Assembly (NCBI GenBank): GCA_035511435.1
Contig: DATKFJ010000290.1
Location: forward strand, 1 to 8,452
Direction of reading: 5' to 3'
Length of the DNA: 8,452 nt
Origin: JAMXLO01 sp035511435
Lineage (GTDB): Bacteria; Pseudomonadota; Alphaproteobacteria; Acetobacterales; Acetobacteraceae
The notes below the pieces were generated by a model that saw only the letters and a program-made list of their open reading frames with translations, had not been told where the DNA came from and ran no database searches. Positions within the stretch are counted from its first letter, which is position 1; each line of letters starts with the position of its first letter. The position numbers and the translations under genes were made by a program. Shown in pieces: positions 1 through 6,023 of this stretch.

Positions 1-293
1 TTCAGGCTGCGCTCGCAGGCCTGCGGGGCTCCGGTGCGCGAGGCGTTCTGCGGATACACCTTGCTGACGATGAACAGCTTGTCGCGCTGGCCTAGCGCAG
101 CTTCGGCTACCACCTCTTCCGCGCCGCCGTTGCCGTACATCTCGGCGGTGTCGATCAGGGTCATACCCAGTTCGATGCCGAGTTTCAGCGCCGTGATTTC
201 GGTGTTCGCGGCATTGCCACGCTCGCCCATGTGCCAGGTGCCCTGGCCGAGTGCCGGGATTTCTGTCCCATCGGGCAGACGTACTGTGCGCAT
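1..293 (-). CDS. Aldo/keto reductase, N-terminal part (runs off the left edge)
   Basis: This is an NAD(P)H-dependent oxidoreductase of the aldo/keto reductase superfamily, cytosolic, expected to reduce aldehydes or ketones. Ninety-seven codons are visible. The (beta/alpha)8 N-terminus is clear: a short hairpin (RLPDGTEIPALGQGTWHMGE, residues 5-24), then LIDTAEMYGNGGAEEVV with the catalytic Asp48 and Tyr53, and the strand FIVSKV with catalytic Lys78. The fourth tetrad residue (His) lies outside the window. Spacing resembles the bacterial YeaE-like group, but the substrate cannot be told. The start is the ATG that overlaps the stop of the upstream dipeptidase (TGATG on the minus strand), so the two are probably translationally coupled and form one operon. 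Family assignment is firm; specificity is unknown. Confidence 0.9.
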   Translation of the reverse strand, partial: MRTVRLPDGTEIPALGQGTWHMGERGNAANTEITALKLGIELGMTLIDTAEMYGNGGAEEVVAEAALGQRDKLFIVSKVYPQNASRTGAPQACERSL

Positions 294-1345
294 CAGGTTG
301 GCATCTCCCTTGGCATCTGCTCTGCCATCTCCTCCGCAATGCGCAGCAGGCGCAGGAAGTTGCCGCCCCAGAGTGCCGCGATCTCCTGGCGGTCGTAGCC
401 GCGATGCAGAAGTTCGATCGTAAGGTTCGCGCTGTCGGCGGCATTTTGCCAGCCGGTGAACCAGCCGCCGCCATCAAAATCCGAGGAGATGCCGACGTGC
501 TGCACGCCGATGCGACGCACGGCGTAGTCGATGTGATCGACGAAGTCCGCGACTGTTACCGCATCAGGCTTTGCGTCCGGGCGGAGGAAGGCTGAGACCG
601 CGGTGATCTGCACGACGCCGCCGGTGTCGCGCAGCGCATCGAGCTGCGCATCGTCCAGGTTGCGCGGATGGTCGCACAGCGCGCGGATGCAGGAATGGGT
701 GGAGAGGACGGGGGTGCGCGAGAGTGCCGTGGCCTGCAGCATGGTGTCGCGGGATACGTGGGCGACGTCGATCAGCATGCCGAGGCGGTTGAGCTCGATT
801 ATTGCGGATCGACCGAGGGGGCTCAGGCCGCCGTGTTCGGTTTCGGAGTCGCCGAGGTCCTTGCGGGGATTGCTGGAGTCGGCGAGGCCGTTGTGGCCGT
901 TGTGGGTGAGTGTCAGGTAGCGCGCGCCCAGTGCACGGAATTGCGCGAGGCGGGAAAGATCCTGGCCTGCGGCGAAGCCGTTTTCCACCGCTGGAATGAT
1001 GGCCAGTGCGCCATCCTGCTTGGCGGCCTGGATCTCGGCGGCGGTGGTGGCGACGCGGGCGGTGATACCGTTCTCGGTGCGGCCCATCGCGCGGATCGCT
1101 TGCAGCATGGCGATGGCTCGGTGGTAAGCGGCGGTTTCGTTTTCCGGGGTGCGGGCGGCTTGCGGCACGTAGGCGGCGAAACAGCCGGCGGCCAGGCCGC
1201 CCCTTTGCATCTTCGGCAGATCGACACGGCGGTTGCCGTCCTGGAACGGGTCCGGGCCGGTGGGCCAGGGGATGTCGATGTGCGTGTCGATGGTCAGCAG
1301 GCCGCGGTGCAGCGCGAGGGCGTCAGTCTGTATGGCGTCATTCAT
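293..1345 (-). CDS. Dipeptidase, peptidase family M19 (renal/membrane dipeptidase type)
   Basis: This is a zinc metallopeptidase of family M19, which hydrolyses dipeptides, often with a D-residue at the C-terminal position; some bacterial members act on N-acyl amino acids. It has 350 residues from the chosen ATG, a normal length for bacterial members, and no signal peptide, so it is probably cytosolic. Expected metal ligands are all present: IDTHID gives His22 and Asp24, PAVENGF gives the bridging Glu121, IDVAHVS gives His196, STHSC gives His217, and SSDFDGG gives Asp290. A GTG at 1378 would add 11 residues, but it has no visible ribosome binding site and the family similarity starts after the ATG; the ATG itself has only a weak purine stretch (GCGAG). 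Its stop overlaps the start of the downstream aldo/keto reductase by one base. It is divergent from the IalB-like gene, with 86 bp between starts. The physiological substrate is unknown. Confidence 0.92.
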   Translation of the reverse strand: MNDAIQTDALALHRGLLTIDTHIDIPWPTGPDPFQDGNRRVDLPKMQRGGLAAGCFAAYVPQAARTPENETAAYHRAIAMLQAIRAMGRTENGITARVATTAAEIQAAKQDGALAIIPAVENGFAAGQDLSRLAQFRALGARYLTLTHNGHNGLADSSNPRKDLGDSETEHGGLSPLGRSAIIELNRLGMLIDVAHVSRDTMLQATALSRTPVLSTHSCIRALCDHPRNLDDAQLDALRDTGGVVQITAVSAFLRPDAKPDAVTVADFVDHIDYAVRRIGVQHVGISSDFDGGGWFTGWQNAADSANLTIELLHRGYDRQEIAALWGGNFLRLLRIAEEMAEQMPREMPT

Positions 1346-1396
1346 GATACGAGAGGCTCGCAGATATCGGCGTGACACGGAAGGGGCTGGTTTCTA

Positions 1397-1411
1397 CAAG
1401 GCTTGGCCTTG
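1397..1411. promoter_or_regulatory. Hyphenated inverted repeat in the divergent intergenic region (possible operator)
   Basis: CAAGGC-TTG-GCCTTG is a 6-bp inverted repeat with a 3-base gap. It lies 20 bp before the IalB-like ATG, in the 86-bp space shared with the divergent dipeptidase gene. It could be a regulator site or a small leader hairpin. No recognisable -35/-10 pair was seen nearby, so this is only a candidate. Confidence 0.25.
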
Positions 1412-1431
1412 CCGGAGAGAGAGCGAACGTG

Positions 1432-2112
1432 ATGCGGAGCCGGTTGCGCGTTGCGGTGGTTGCGGTGTTGATCGGTGGCCCAGCGGCGGCGCAGCCCAGA
1501 CCAGCGTCTGAGGAGATCGGCTCCTGGGTGCTGACGTGCCCGGTGGAGGCACGGAGCGAACCGTGTTTGTTGCGGCACCGGAGCGGGGTGCTGGCGCAAG
1601 GCGCCGGCAGGATGAGCGCATCGCTGGAGGTGCTGCATCGCGGCGGGCAATTCATCCCGGTGATCGCCATGCGTGGGTTGTCGACACAGGCGGCGCTGGG
1701 TGGAGTGTTGGCGTCGCAGGCCTCGGTCGGGCTGCGGTTCGATGGCGCGCCGCGGATCGAGCTGGTGTGCGGGCTGGATGGTGGGGCGGTGGTCTGTGCG
1801 CCGACAGTGGATGCGGCCGGGGCGGCTGCCGGGCAGTTGGGCCTGGCGCGGAGCGTGGTGGTGCAGGTGAAGCTGGTGCTGCCGGGCGGGATGGCGTTGC
1901 CCGAGCAGTCGCGGTCGTTGGAGCTGTCGCAAACGGTGGGCGCGCTGGCGGCGTTCCGTGCGACGGCGCCGGTTGGTGAGTCTGTGCCGGCGGTCGCGGG
2001 GTTGGACTGGCGCGGGTTCCTGGATCGGCTGGCGCGGGACGCGGGGCTTGCGAATGGTCTGGCGGATTTGTTGCGTGGTGCGGGGAGTTGGGTTGGGGAG
2101 CGGCGGCCTTAG
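1432..2112 (+). CDS. IalB-like (invasion-associated locus B family) exported protein
   Basis: The protein has 226 residues. Residues 1-20 are a typical Sec signal peptide: basic start (MRSRLR), hydrophobic core (VAVVAVLIGG) and AAA-Q at the likely cleavage site. The mature part resembles the IalB family: GSWVLTCPVEARSEPCLL (Cys36, Cys45) early and ELVCGLDGGAVVCAP (Cys113, Cys122) later. The four cysteines in two close pairs suggest two disulfides in a periplasmic protein. IalB proteins are named from Bartonella invasion, but most are in non-pathogens and have no known biochemical role. The long Ala/Leu-rich C-terminal part (from about 170) is not typical and its function is unknown. GGAGAGAG (1414-1421) serves as ribosome binding site; a GTG at 1429 is an equally possible in-frame start, and an upstream GTG at 1372 would precede the signal peptide. 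It converges with uvrB. The family call is from motif pattern only. Confidence 0.72.
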   Translation: MRSRLRVAVVAVLIGGPAAAQPRPASEEIGSWVLTCPVEARSEPCLLRHRSGVLAQGAGRMSASLEVLHRGGQFIPVIAMRGLSTQAALGGVLASQASVGLRFDGAPRIELVCGLDGGAVVCAPTVDAAGAAAGQLGLARSVVVQVKLVLPGGMALPEQSRSLELSQTVGALAAFRATAPVGESVPAVAGLDWRGFLDRLARDAGLANGLADLLRGAGSWVGERRP

Positions 2113-2194
2113 TGGATTGAGTGGGGAGGTTTTTCACGGTGGATGGGTTTTATCGTGGCGATGCATTGTGATGGGGCGATCGCATTTGGCGTTA

Positions 2195-2341
2195 GCAAGC
2201 AAGTTTTTGGCACAGATTACGAGGATTAAGGGCAGGGATTGGACGGATAAGTATCGCATGCGCTTCGCGCGAAGCGCCCTTCTGCCTTTTCGTGTAATCT
2301 GTGCCCTTAATCCTCGTAATCTGTGTTAACGACTTGCTTTC
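2195..2341. repeat. Long imperfect palindromic intergenic element
   Basis: This fills most of the 260-bp convergent gap between the IalB-like gene and uvrB. It has three nested layers around one centre (about 2268). Outer arms: AAGCAAGT at 2197-2204 and its complement at 2332-2339. Middle arms: a perfect 24-bp inverted repeat, 2211-2234 against 2302-2325, starting CACAGATTACGAGG. Centre: a perfect 18-bp palindrome, GCGCTTCGCGCGAAGCGC, at 2260-2277. The DNA between the layers is also partly complementary (for example GATT..ACG.A.AAG in both halves). It could fold as one long hairpin and might act as a bidirectional transcription end for the two convergent genes, but there is no T-run typical of an intrinsic terminator. 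Short open frames through it are repeat translations, not genes. From general knowledge, AATCTGTG/TAATCC-type modules recur in intergenic DNA of many bacteria. Confidence 0.85.
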
Positions 2342-2372
2342 GTGCCGTGTCGATGACGTCGCGCCGCCGAAA

Positions 2373-4568
2373 TCACGGACCCCGTCTTCGCATCCCACCC
2401 CGCCCGCGCCGCTTGCTTGGATCGTAGCCGCCACCGCCGGGACCCATCGGCTCGGGCGTGCGATCGCGCTTCGGTCGCAATGACGAGCTTGCAGCCGGAG
2501 GCGGTTCCAGACCTAGATCCAGCGCCTCCAGCCGGCGGATTTCGTCGCGTAGCCGCCCCGCCTCCTCGAATTCCAGATCGGCCGCGGCGCCGCGCATGCG
2601 CTTCTCCAGATCGGCGATGGCGGCTTTCAGGTCCTTGCCGACGAAGTCGGAAATGCCGGCGTCCTTCACCGGGGCGACGGTGACGTAGTCCTGTTCGAAC
2701 ACGCTCTCCAGCACCTTGCCGATCTGCCGCTTGATCGACATCGGCGTGATGCCGTGCGCCTCGTTCCACGAGCGCTGCTTGTTACGCCGGCGCTCGGTCT
2801 CCTCGATCGCGGCGCGCAGCGAACGGGTCATGGTATCGGCGTACAGGATCACCCGGCCGTCGACGTTGCGCGCGGCGCGGCCGATGGTCTGCACCAGCGA
2901 GGTCTGCGACCGCAGAAAACCCTCCTTGTCAGCATCGAGGATCGCGACCAGCGCGCATTCCGGAATGTCCAGACCCTCACGCAGCAGGTTGATGCCGACC
3001 AGCACATCGAACACGCCCAACCGCAGATCGCGGATGATCTCGATGCGCTCCAGCGTGTCGATGTCGGAGTGCAGGTAGCGGACCTTCACGCCGTGTTCCG
3101 TCAGGTAGTCGGTGAGGTCTTCGGCCATGCGCTTGGTCAGCGTGGTGACCAGCACGCGCGAGCCCTGTGCCGCCATCGTACGGCATTCGGCCAGCAGGTC
3201 GTCCACCTGGTGTTCCACCGGGCGCACTTCGGTCACCGGATCGATCAGGCCGGTGGGTCGGATCACCTGTTCGGCGAACACGCCGGCGGTGCGTTCCATC
3301 TCCCACGGGCCCGGCGTCGCGGAGACGAACACGGTCTGCGGTCGATAAACCTCCCATTCCTCGAACTTCAGCGGACGGTTGTCGACGCAGGACGGCAGGC
3401 GGAAACCAAAATCCGCCAGCACCGACTTGCGGTTGAAGTCGCCGCGATACATGCCGCCAAGCTGCGGCACCGTCACATGGCTTTCATCCACGATCAGCAG
3501 CGCATTTTCCGGCAGATATTCGAACAGTGTCGGCGGCGGATCGCCGGGGCGGCGGCCGGTGAGATAGCGCGAATAGTTCTCGATGCCTTTGCAGGAGCCG
3601 GTGGTTTCCATCATCTCGATGTCGAATGTCGTGCGCTGGGACAGGCGTTCAACTTCGAGCAGCTTGCCTTCCGCGGTGAGTTCGTCCAGGCGCTGCTTCA
3701 GTTCCACCTTGATGTCGCGGATCGCCTGGTTCAGCGTCGGGCGCGGCGTGACATAGTGGCTGTTGGCGTAAACGGTGACCTGGTTCAGCGCCGCGGTCTT
3801 TTCGCCGGTCAGCGGATCGAATTCGTGGATCGCTTCCACTTCGTCGCCGAACAAGGTGATGCGCCAGGCGCGGTCTTCGTAGTGGCTGGGAAAGATGTCC
3901 ACGACGTCGCCGCGCAGACGGAAAGTGCCGCGCTGGAAGGCTGAATCGTTGCGACGGTATTGCAGAGACACCAGGCCTTTGGCCATGGCGTCGCGATCTA
4001 TGCGGCCGCCGACTTCGAGCTTCACCACCATCTTGGCGTAGGTCTCGACCGAGCCGATGCCGTAGATGCAGGACACTGACGCGACGATCACAACGTCGTT
4101 GCGTTCCAGCAGCGCCTGGGTGGCGGCGTGGCGCATGCGGTCGATCTGCTCGTTGATCTGCGCGTCTTTTTCTATGTAGGTGTCGGTGCGGGGAACGTAG
4201 GCTTCCGGCTGGTAGTAGTCGTAGTACGACACGAAATATTCCACCGCGTTGTCGGGGAAGAAGCTCTTCATTTCGCCGTAGAGTTGTGCGGCCAGGGTCT
4301 TGTTCGGCGCCAGGATCAGGGTGGGTTTTTGTACCGCCTCGATCACCTTGGCCATGGTGAAGGTCTTGCCGGAGCCGGTGACACCCAGCAGCACCTGGTC
4401 GCGGTCTTCGGCATTCACGCCGCGCACCAGTTCGGTGATGGCTGTGGGCTGGTCGCCGTTCGGTTGGTATTCCGATACGGTCTTGAAACGGCGCGTGAGT
4501 GGCTTGGCGGCCTGTTTTTCCGGGATGAACAGGACCGGCGGAGATGGGCGAAGCAGCGTTTGGGACAT
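2373..4568 (-). CDS. uvrB: UvrABC excision nuclease subunit B
   Basis: UvrB is the damage-verifying helicase-like subunit of nucleotide excision repair: UvrA2 loads it on lesions, its beta-hairpin inserts between the strands, and it recruits UvrC for incision. The protein has 731 residues (E. coli has 673). Visible: Walker A GVTGSGKT (62-69); the aromatic beta-hairpin YFVSYYDYYQPEAYVPRTDT (111-130); DESH Walker B box (361-364); SATPG (416-420); GINLLREGLDIPE (525-537) and the QTIGRAARN arginine-finger motif (560-568); and the C-terminal UVR/coiled-coil domain that contacts UvrC (about 653-681, LEFEEAGRLRDEIRRLE). The extra length is a short N-terminal extension (about 30 residues) and a low-complexity Pro/Gly/Arg tail (about 688-731). 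The ATG is preceded by AGGAG with 8-base spacing. No frameshift or missing motif. It stands alone, bracketed by intergenic repeats on both sides. Confidence 0.99.
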   Translation of the reverse strand: MSQTLLRPSPPVLFIPEKQAAKPLTRRFKTVSEYQPNGDQPTAITELVRGVNAEDRDQVLLGVTGSGKTFTMAKVIEAVQKPTLILAPNKTLAAQLYGEMKSFFPDNAVEYFVSYYDYYQPEAYVPRTDTYIEKDAQINEQIDRMRHAATQALLERNDVVIVASVSCIYGIGSVETYAKMVVKLEVGGRIDRDAMAKGLVSLQYRRNDSAFQRGTFRLRGDVVDIFPSHYEDRAWRITLFGDEVEAIHEFDPLTGEKTAALNQVTVYANSHYVTPRPTLNQAIRDIKVELKQRLDELTAEGKLLEVERLSQRTTFDIEMMETTGSCKGIENYSRYLTGRRPGDPPPTLFEYLPENALLIVDESHVTVPQLGGMYRGDFNRKSVLADFGFRLPSCVDNRPLKFEEWEVYRPQTVFVSATPGPWEMERTAGVFAEQVIRPTGLIDPVTEVRPVEHQVDDLLAECRTMAAQGSRVLVTTLTKRMAEDLTDYLTEHGVKVRYLHSDIDTLERIEIIRDLRLGVFDVLVGINLLREGLDIPECALVAILDADKEGFLRSQTSLVQTIGRAARNVDGRVILYADTMTRSLRAAIEETERRRNKQRSWNEAHGITPMSIKRQIGKVLESVFEQDYVTVAPVKDAGISDFVGKDLKAAIADLEKRMRGAAADLEFEEAGRLRDEIRRLEALDLGLEPPPAASSSLRPKRDRTPEPMGPGGGGYDPSKRRGRGGMRRRGP

Positions 4569-4576
4569 CAGTCAGG

Positions 4577-4581
4577 CTCCT
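4577..4581 (-). promoter_or_regulatory. uvrB ribosome binding site
   Basis: AGGAG on the minus strand, 8 bases before the ATG at 4568. It fixes the uvrB start at that codon. Confidence 0.8.
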
Positions 4582-4634
4582 GGCCACACAGATGGCGATC
4601 GGTGGGGCGATCTGCGAGGGGCGTCGAGTCGTCC

Positions 4635-4663
4635 ATGCTACCCGTTCGGTGCGAACGCTGGAA
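4635..4663 (-). promoter_or_regulatory. Putative uvrB promoter with a palindromic operator-like spacer
   Basis: On the minus strand, TTCCAG (4663-4658) and TAGCAT (4640-4635) are separated by exactly 17 bases and lie about 67-95 bp upstream of uvrB. Both hexamers are weak matches to sigma-70 sites. The spacer contains CGTTCG-CAC-CGAACG (4657-4643), a 6-bp inverted repeat with a 3-base gap, in the position a repressor would need to block the polymerase. The canonical alphaproteobacterial LexA box (GTTC, seven bases, GTTC) is not present; GTTC occurs here as GTTC-CAGC-GTTC followed by the inverted GAAC. SOS control is possible but not shown. Confidence 0.35.
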
Positions 4664-4744
4664 CTGGCAGACCTGCGGGTTGCGGGTGGTTGGGGCGGTG
4701 GCGATGCCACTCGGCCGGGCGGCGGTGTCGTCGGCAAGTCTGCA

Positions 4745-4850
4745 AGATTCTAACACGGAGAATGTGCGGAGGGCACGGAGCACCAGGGAGCAGGAAATTG
4801 GACGCGCTGCGCGCGAGTGCAATTCTGTGCCACTCCGCGGTTTGCCGCGA
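4745..4850. repeat. GC-centred imperfect inverted repeat, intergenic
   Basis: This lies in the 311-bp gap between uvrB and the Gfo/Idh/MocA gene. CGGAGGGCACGGA (4767-4779) pairs imperfectly with TCTGTGCCACTCCG (4824-4837), and AATTGGAC (4796-4803) with GTGCAATT (4817-4824), around a GCGC-rich core (4803-4815); the left half carries about 16 extra bases. A second small stem, CGCGG-TTTG-CCGCG, is at 4836-4849. The left side also has purine-rich near-repeats (ACACGGAG, GGCACGGAG, CAGGGAG) like the ACGGAGGGCACGGAG-type modules known from many bacterial intergenic regions. The rest of the gap (4582-4634 and 4664-4744) shows nothing recognisable. Confidence 0.6.
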
Positions 4851-4853
4851 CCA

Positions 4854-4869
4854 GCCACCAATTGGTGGC
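4854..4869 (-). terminator. Perfect 16-bp palindrome after the Gfo/Idh/MocA stop (possible terminator hairpin)
   Basis: GCCACCAATTGGTGGC begins 10 bp beyond the stop codon of the upstream gene. It can form a 6-bp GC-rich stem with an AATT loop, in the right place to end the two-gene transcript. There is no following T-run, so intrinsic termination is uncertain; it could instead be a dyad protein-binding site. Confidence 0.4.
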
Positions 4870-4879
4870 ATCGATGAGC

Positions 4880-5998
4880 TTAAGCCACCTGCTTGCGGCC
4901 GGTTTCCGAGGCGCGCACGATCATGTCGATCAGACGATGACGGGTGACGGCCGCATCGAAGCCCGGGCTGAAAGGCTTTCCATCGCGGATGCTGTCGGCG
5001 AGTTTCGCGTAGAGCTGTGCGACGTTGTACGGCGAGCCTTGCGGCACGGTGTCGGGGACCCAGCGGTATTTGGCAGGAATTGGCATGTCGGCCAGCGGCG
5101 TGCCGGCACCGCGCGCACCCTGCACCGTTAGTTCCTGGCGCTGCATGGACGCGCGCGTGGTGGCGCTGAGCACGAGGTCGCCCTCGTCGCCGTGAATCTC
5201 GAACAGGAATTCGGTGCCGCGCGCCATGCCGCCGCGAATCTGGAACGAGACCACCGCGCCGTCGCGGACAATGCCATTCACCACAAGCTGATCGGGCGAG
5301 GTCTTCGGAATGCTGCCGCCGGCGTCATCGGCGGAAATGCTGTCGCGCTGGCTGACGACGAAAGCGGTCAGTTCGTGGAATTCGCCCAGGCAGTGGCATA
5401 GCGCGTCGATCTGATGGCCGCCGGTGATCGTCAACAGGTTGGCGCCGTTGGCGCGATCGGCCTGATACGATCGGTCGATCGCGGCGCCCCAGTTCGCGGC
5501 GCAGCCGATCATCGTCGCGGTCAGCACGCGGCCGATGTGGCCTTGTGCGATCAGGTCGCGGGCGTAGTTGATTGCCGGGCAGACCTGGCCTTGCAGGCCG
5601 ACCGCGTGGCGGACACCTTTGCGTTGGGCGGCTTCGAGCATCCGTACGGCTTCGTCGGTGTTTCGGCCGAGTGGCCATTCGCTGTAGACGTGCTTGCCGG
5701 CGTCGATTGCTGCCATCACCGGCGGGTAGTGGTCGGGCACTTTGACGCAGACGGTGACCAGATCGACATCCGGATGTTGTGCGAGCTTTGCGGGATCGGC
5801 GAATGCCAACGGGATGCCGAAATGCTTCGCCGCAGCGTCGGCCGATTCCTGGCGCGTGGTGCAGACGGCGGTGATTTCCACGCCGGGAAGCACCTGCAAG
5901 GCGGGGATATGCGCGATGGAGGCGAAGCCCCGGCCTGGACTGGCGCCCACTATGCCGACGCGCAACTTGCCTGGTGTCGCCATGCCTGGTGTCGCCAT
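4880..5998 (-). CDS. Gfo/Idh/MocA-family protein, Gal80-like, with altered catalytic motifs
   Basis: The protein has 372 residues and the two-domain Gfo/Idh/MocA architecture: an N-terminal NAD(P)-binding Rossmann domain (LRVGIVGASPGRGFASIAHIPAL, 12-34; VDLVTVCVKVPDHY, 78-91) and a C-terminal sheet domain. Several segments resemble yeast Gal80: SEWPLG where Gal80 has VEWALA, LQGQVCPAINYARDLIAQGHIG, the IPKTSPDQLVVNG block (230-242) and EIHGDEGDLVL (267-277). Ordinary members have EKP with a catalytic Lys and an Asp four residues before a conserved His; here these are Trp108 and Ile191 (His195 kept). The protein may therefore bind cofactor and sugar without normal dehydrogenase chemistry. The start is the first of two ATGs in a 15-bp tandem duplication; AGGGAA lies 9 bases upstream. 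It follows the enolase-superfamily gene by 25 bp, so they are probably one operon. Fold certain; enzymatic or sensory role unresolved. Confidence 0.9.
   Translation of the reverse strand: MATPGMATPGKLRVGIVGASPGRGFASIAHIPALQVLPGVEITAVCTTRQESADAAAKHFGIPLAFADPAKLAQHPDVDLVTVCVKVPDHYPPVMAAIDAGKHVYSEWPLGRNTDEAVRMLEAAQRKGVRHAVGLQGQVCPAINYARDLIAQGHIGRVLTATMIGCAANWGAAIDRSYQADRANGANLLTITGGHQIDALCHCLGEFHELTAFVVSQRDSISADDAGGSIPKTSPDQLVVNGIVRDGAVVSFQIRGGMARGTEFLFEIHGDEGDLVLSATTRASMQRQELTVQGARGAGTPLADMPIPAKYRWVPDTVPQGSPYNVAQLYAKLADSIRDGKPFSPGFDAAVTRHRLIDMIVRASETGRKQVA
5969..5998 (-). repeat. 15-bp perfect tandem duplication containing the start codon
   Basis: ATGGCGACACCAGGC occurs twice in a row, at 5998-5984 and 5983-5969 on the minus strand, giving the N-terminus MATPGMATPGK. 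Both copies carry an in-frame ATG. Only the first has a ribosome binding site (AGGGAA at 6013-6008), so the second ATG was probably the original start or a copy of it. The Rossmann strand begins just after. Confidence 0.95.
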
Positions 5999-6023
5999 GA
6001 TGTACGGTTCCCTGTCGGTTTGC

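Noticed and set aside
668..1375. 235-codon plus-strand open frame
   Set aside because: It is antisense to the M19 dipeptidase, which has all metal ligands; the Gly/Ala/Val-rich frame is a composition artefact.
1342..1932. Minus-strand open frame of 196 codons opposite the IalB-like gene
   Set aside because: The Arg/His/Gln/Pro-rich translation has no recognisable domain, while the plus-strand frame has a signal peptide and paired cysteines.
2176..2183. GCGATCGC octamer, the cyanobacterial HIP1 motif
   Set aside because: It appears here and within a uvrB codon run, with no enrichment; expected by chance in GC-rich DNA, and the genes do not suggest a cyanobacterium.
2192..2434. Short open frames with ITRIKG-like and ALNPRNLC-like peptides
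   Set aside because: Both strands give near-identical peptides because the DNA is palindromic; these are repeat translations, not genes.
2460..2495. TCATTGCGACCGAAGCG in the uvrB tail, resembling the TCATTGCGAGCGAAGCG-type intergenic repeat of many bacteria
   Set aside because: The frame is kept, only a short part matches, and there is no inverted partner; chance or codon bias is enough to explain it.
2754..3944. 396-codon open frame on the plus strand
   Set aside because: It lies entirely antisense to uvrB, whose motifs are intact. Its composition (His, Arg, Val, Gly, Gln rich) is typical of an antisense frame in GC-rich DNA, and no domain is recognisable.
4568..4861. 97-codon minus-strand open frame just upstream of uvrB
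   Set aside because: It runs through the intergenic inverted repeat and the uvrB promoter region, lacks a ribosome binding site, and its peptide looks like translated repeat.
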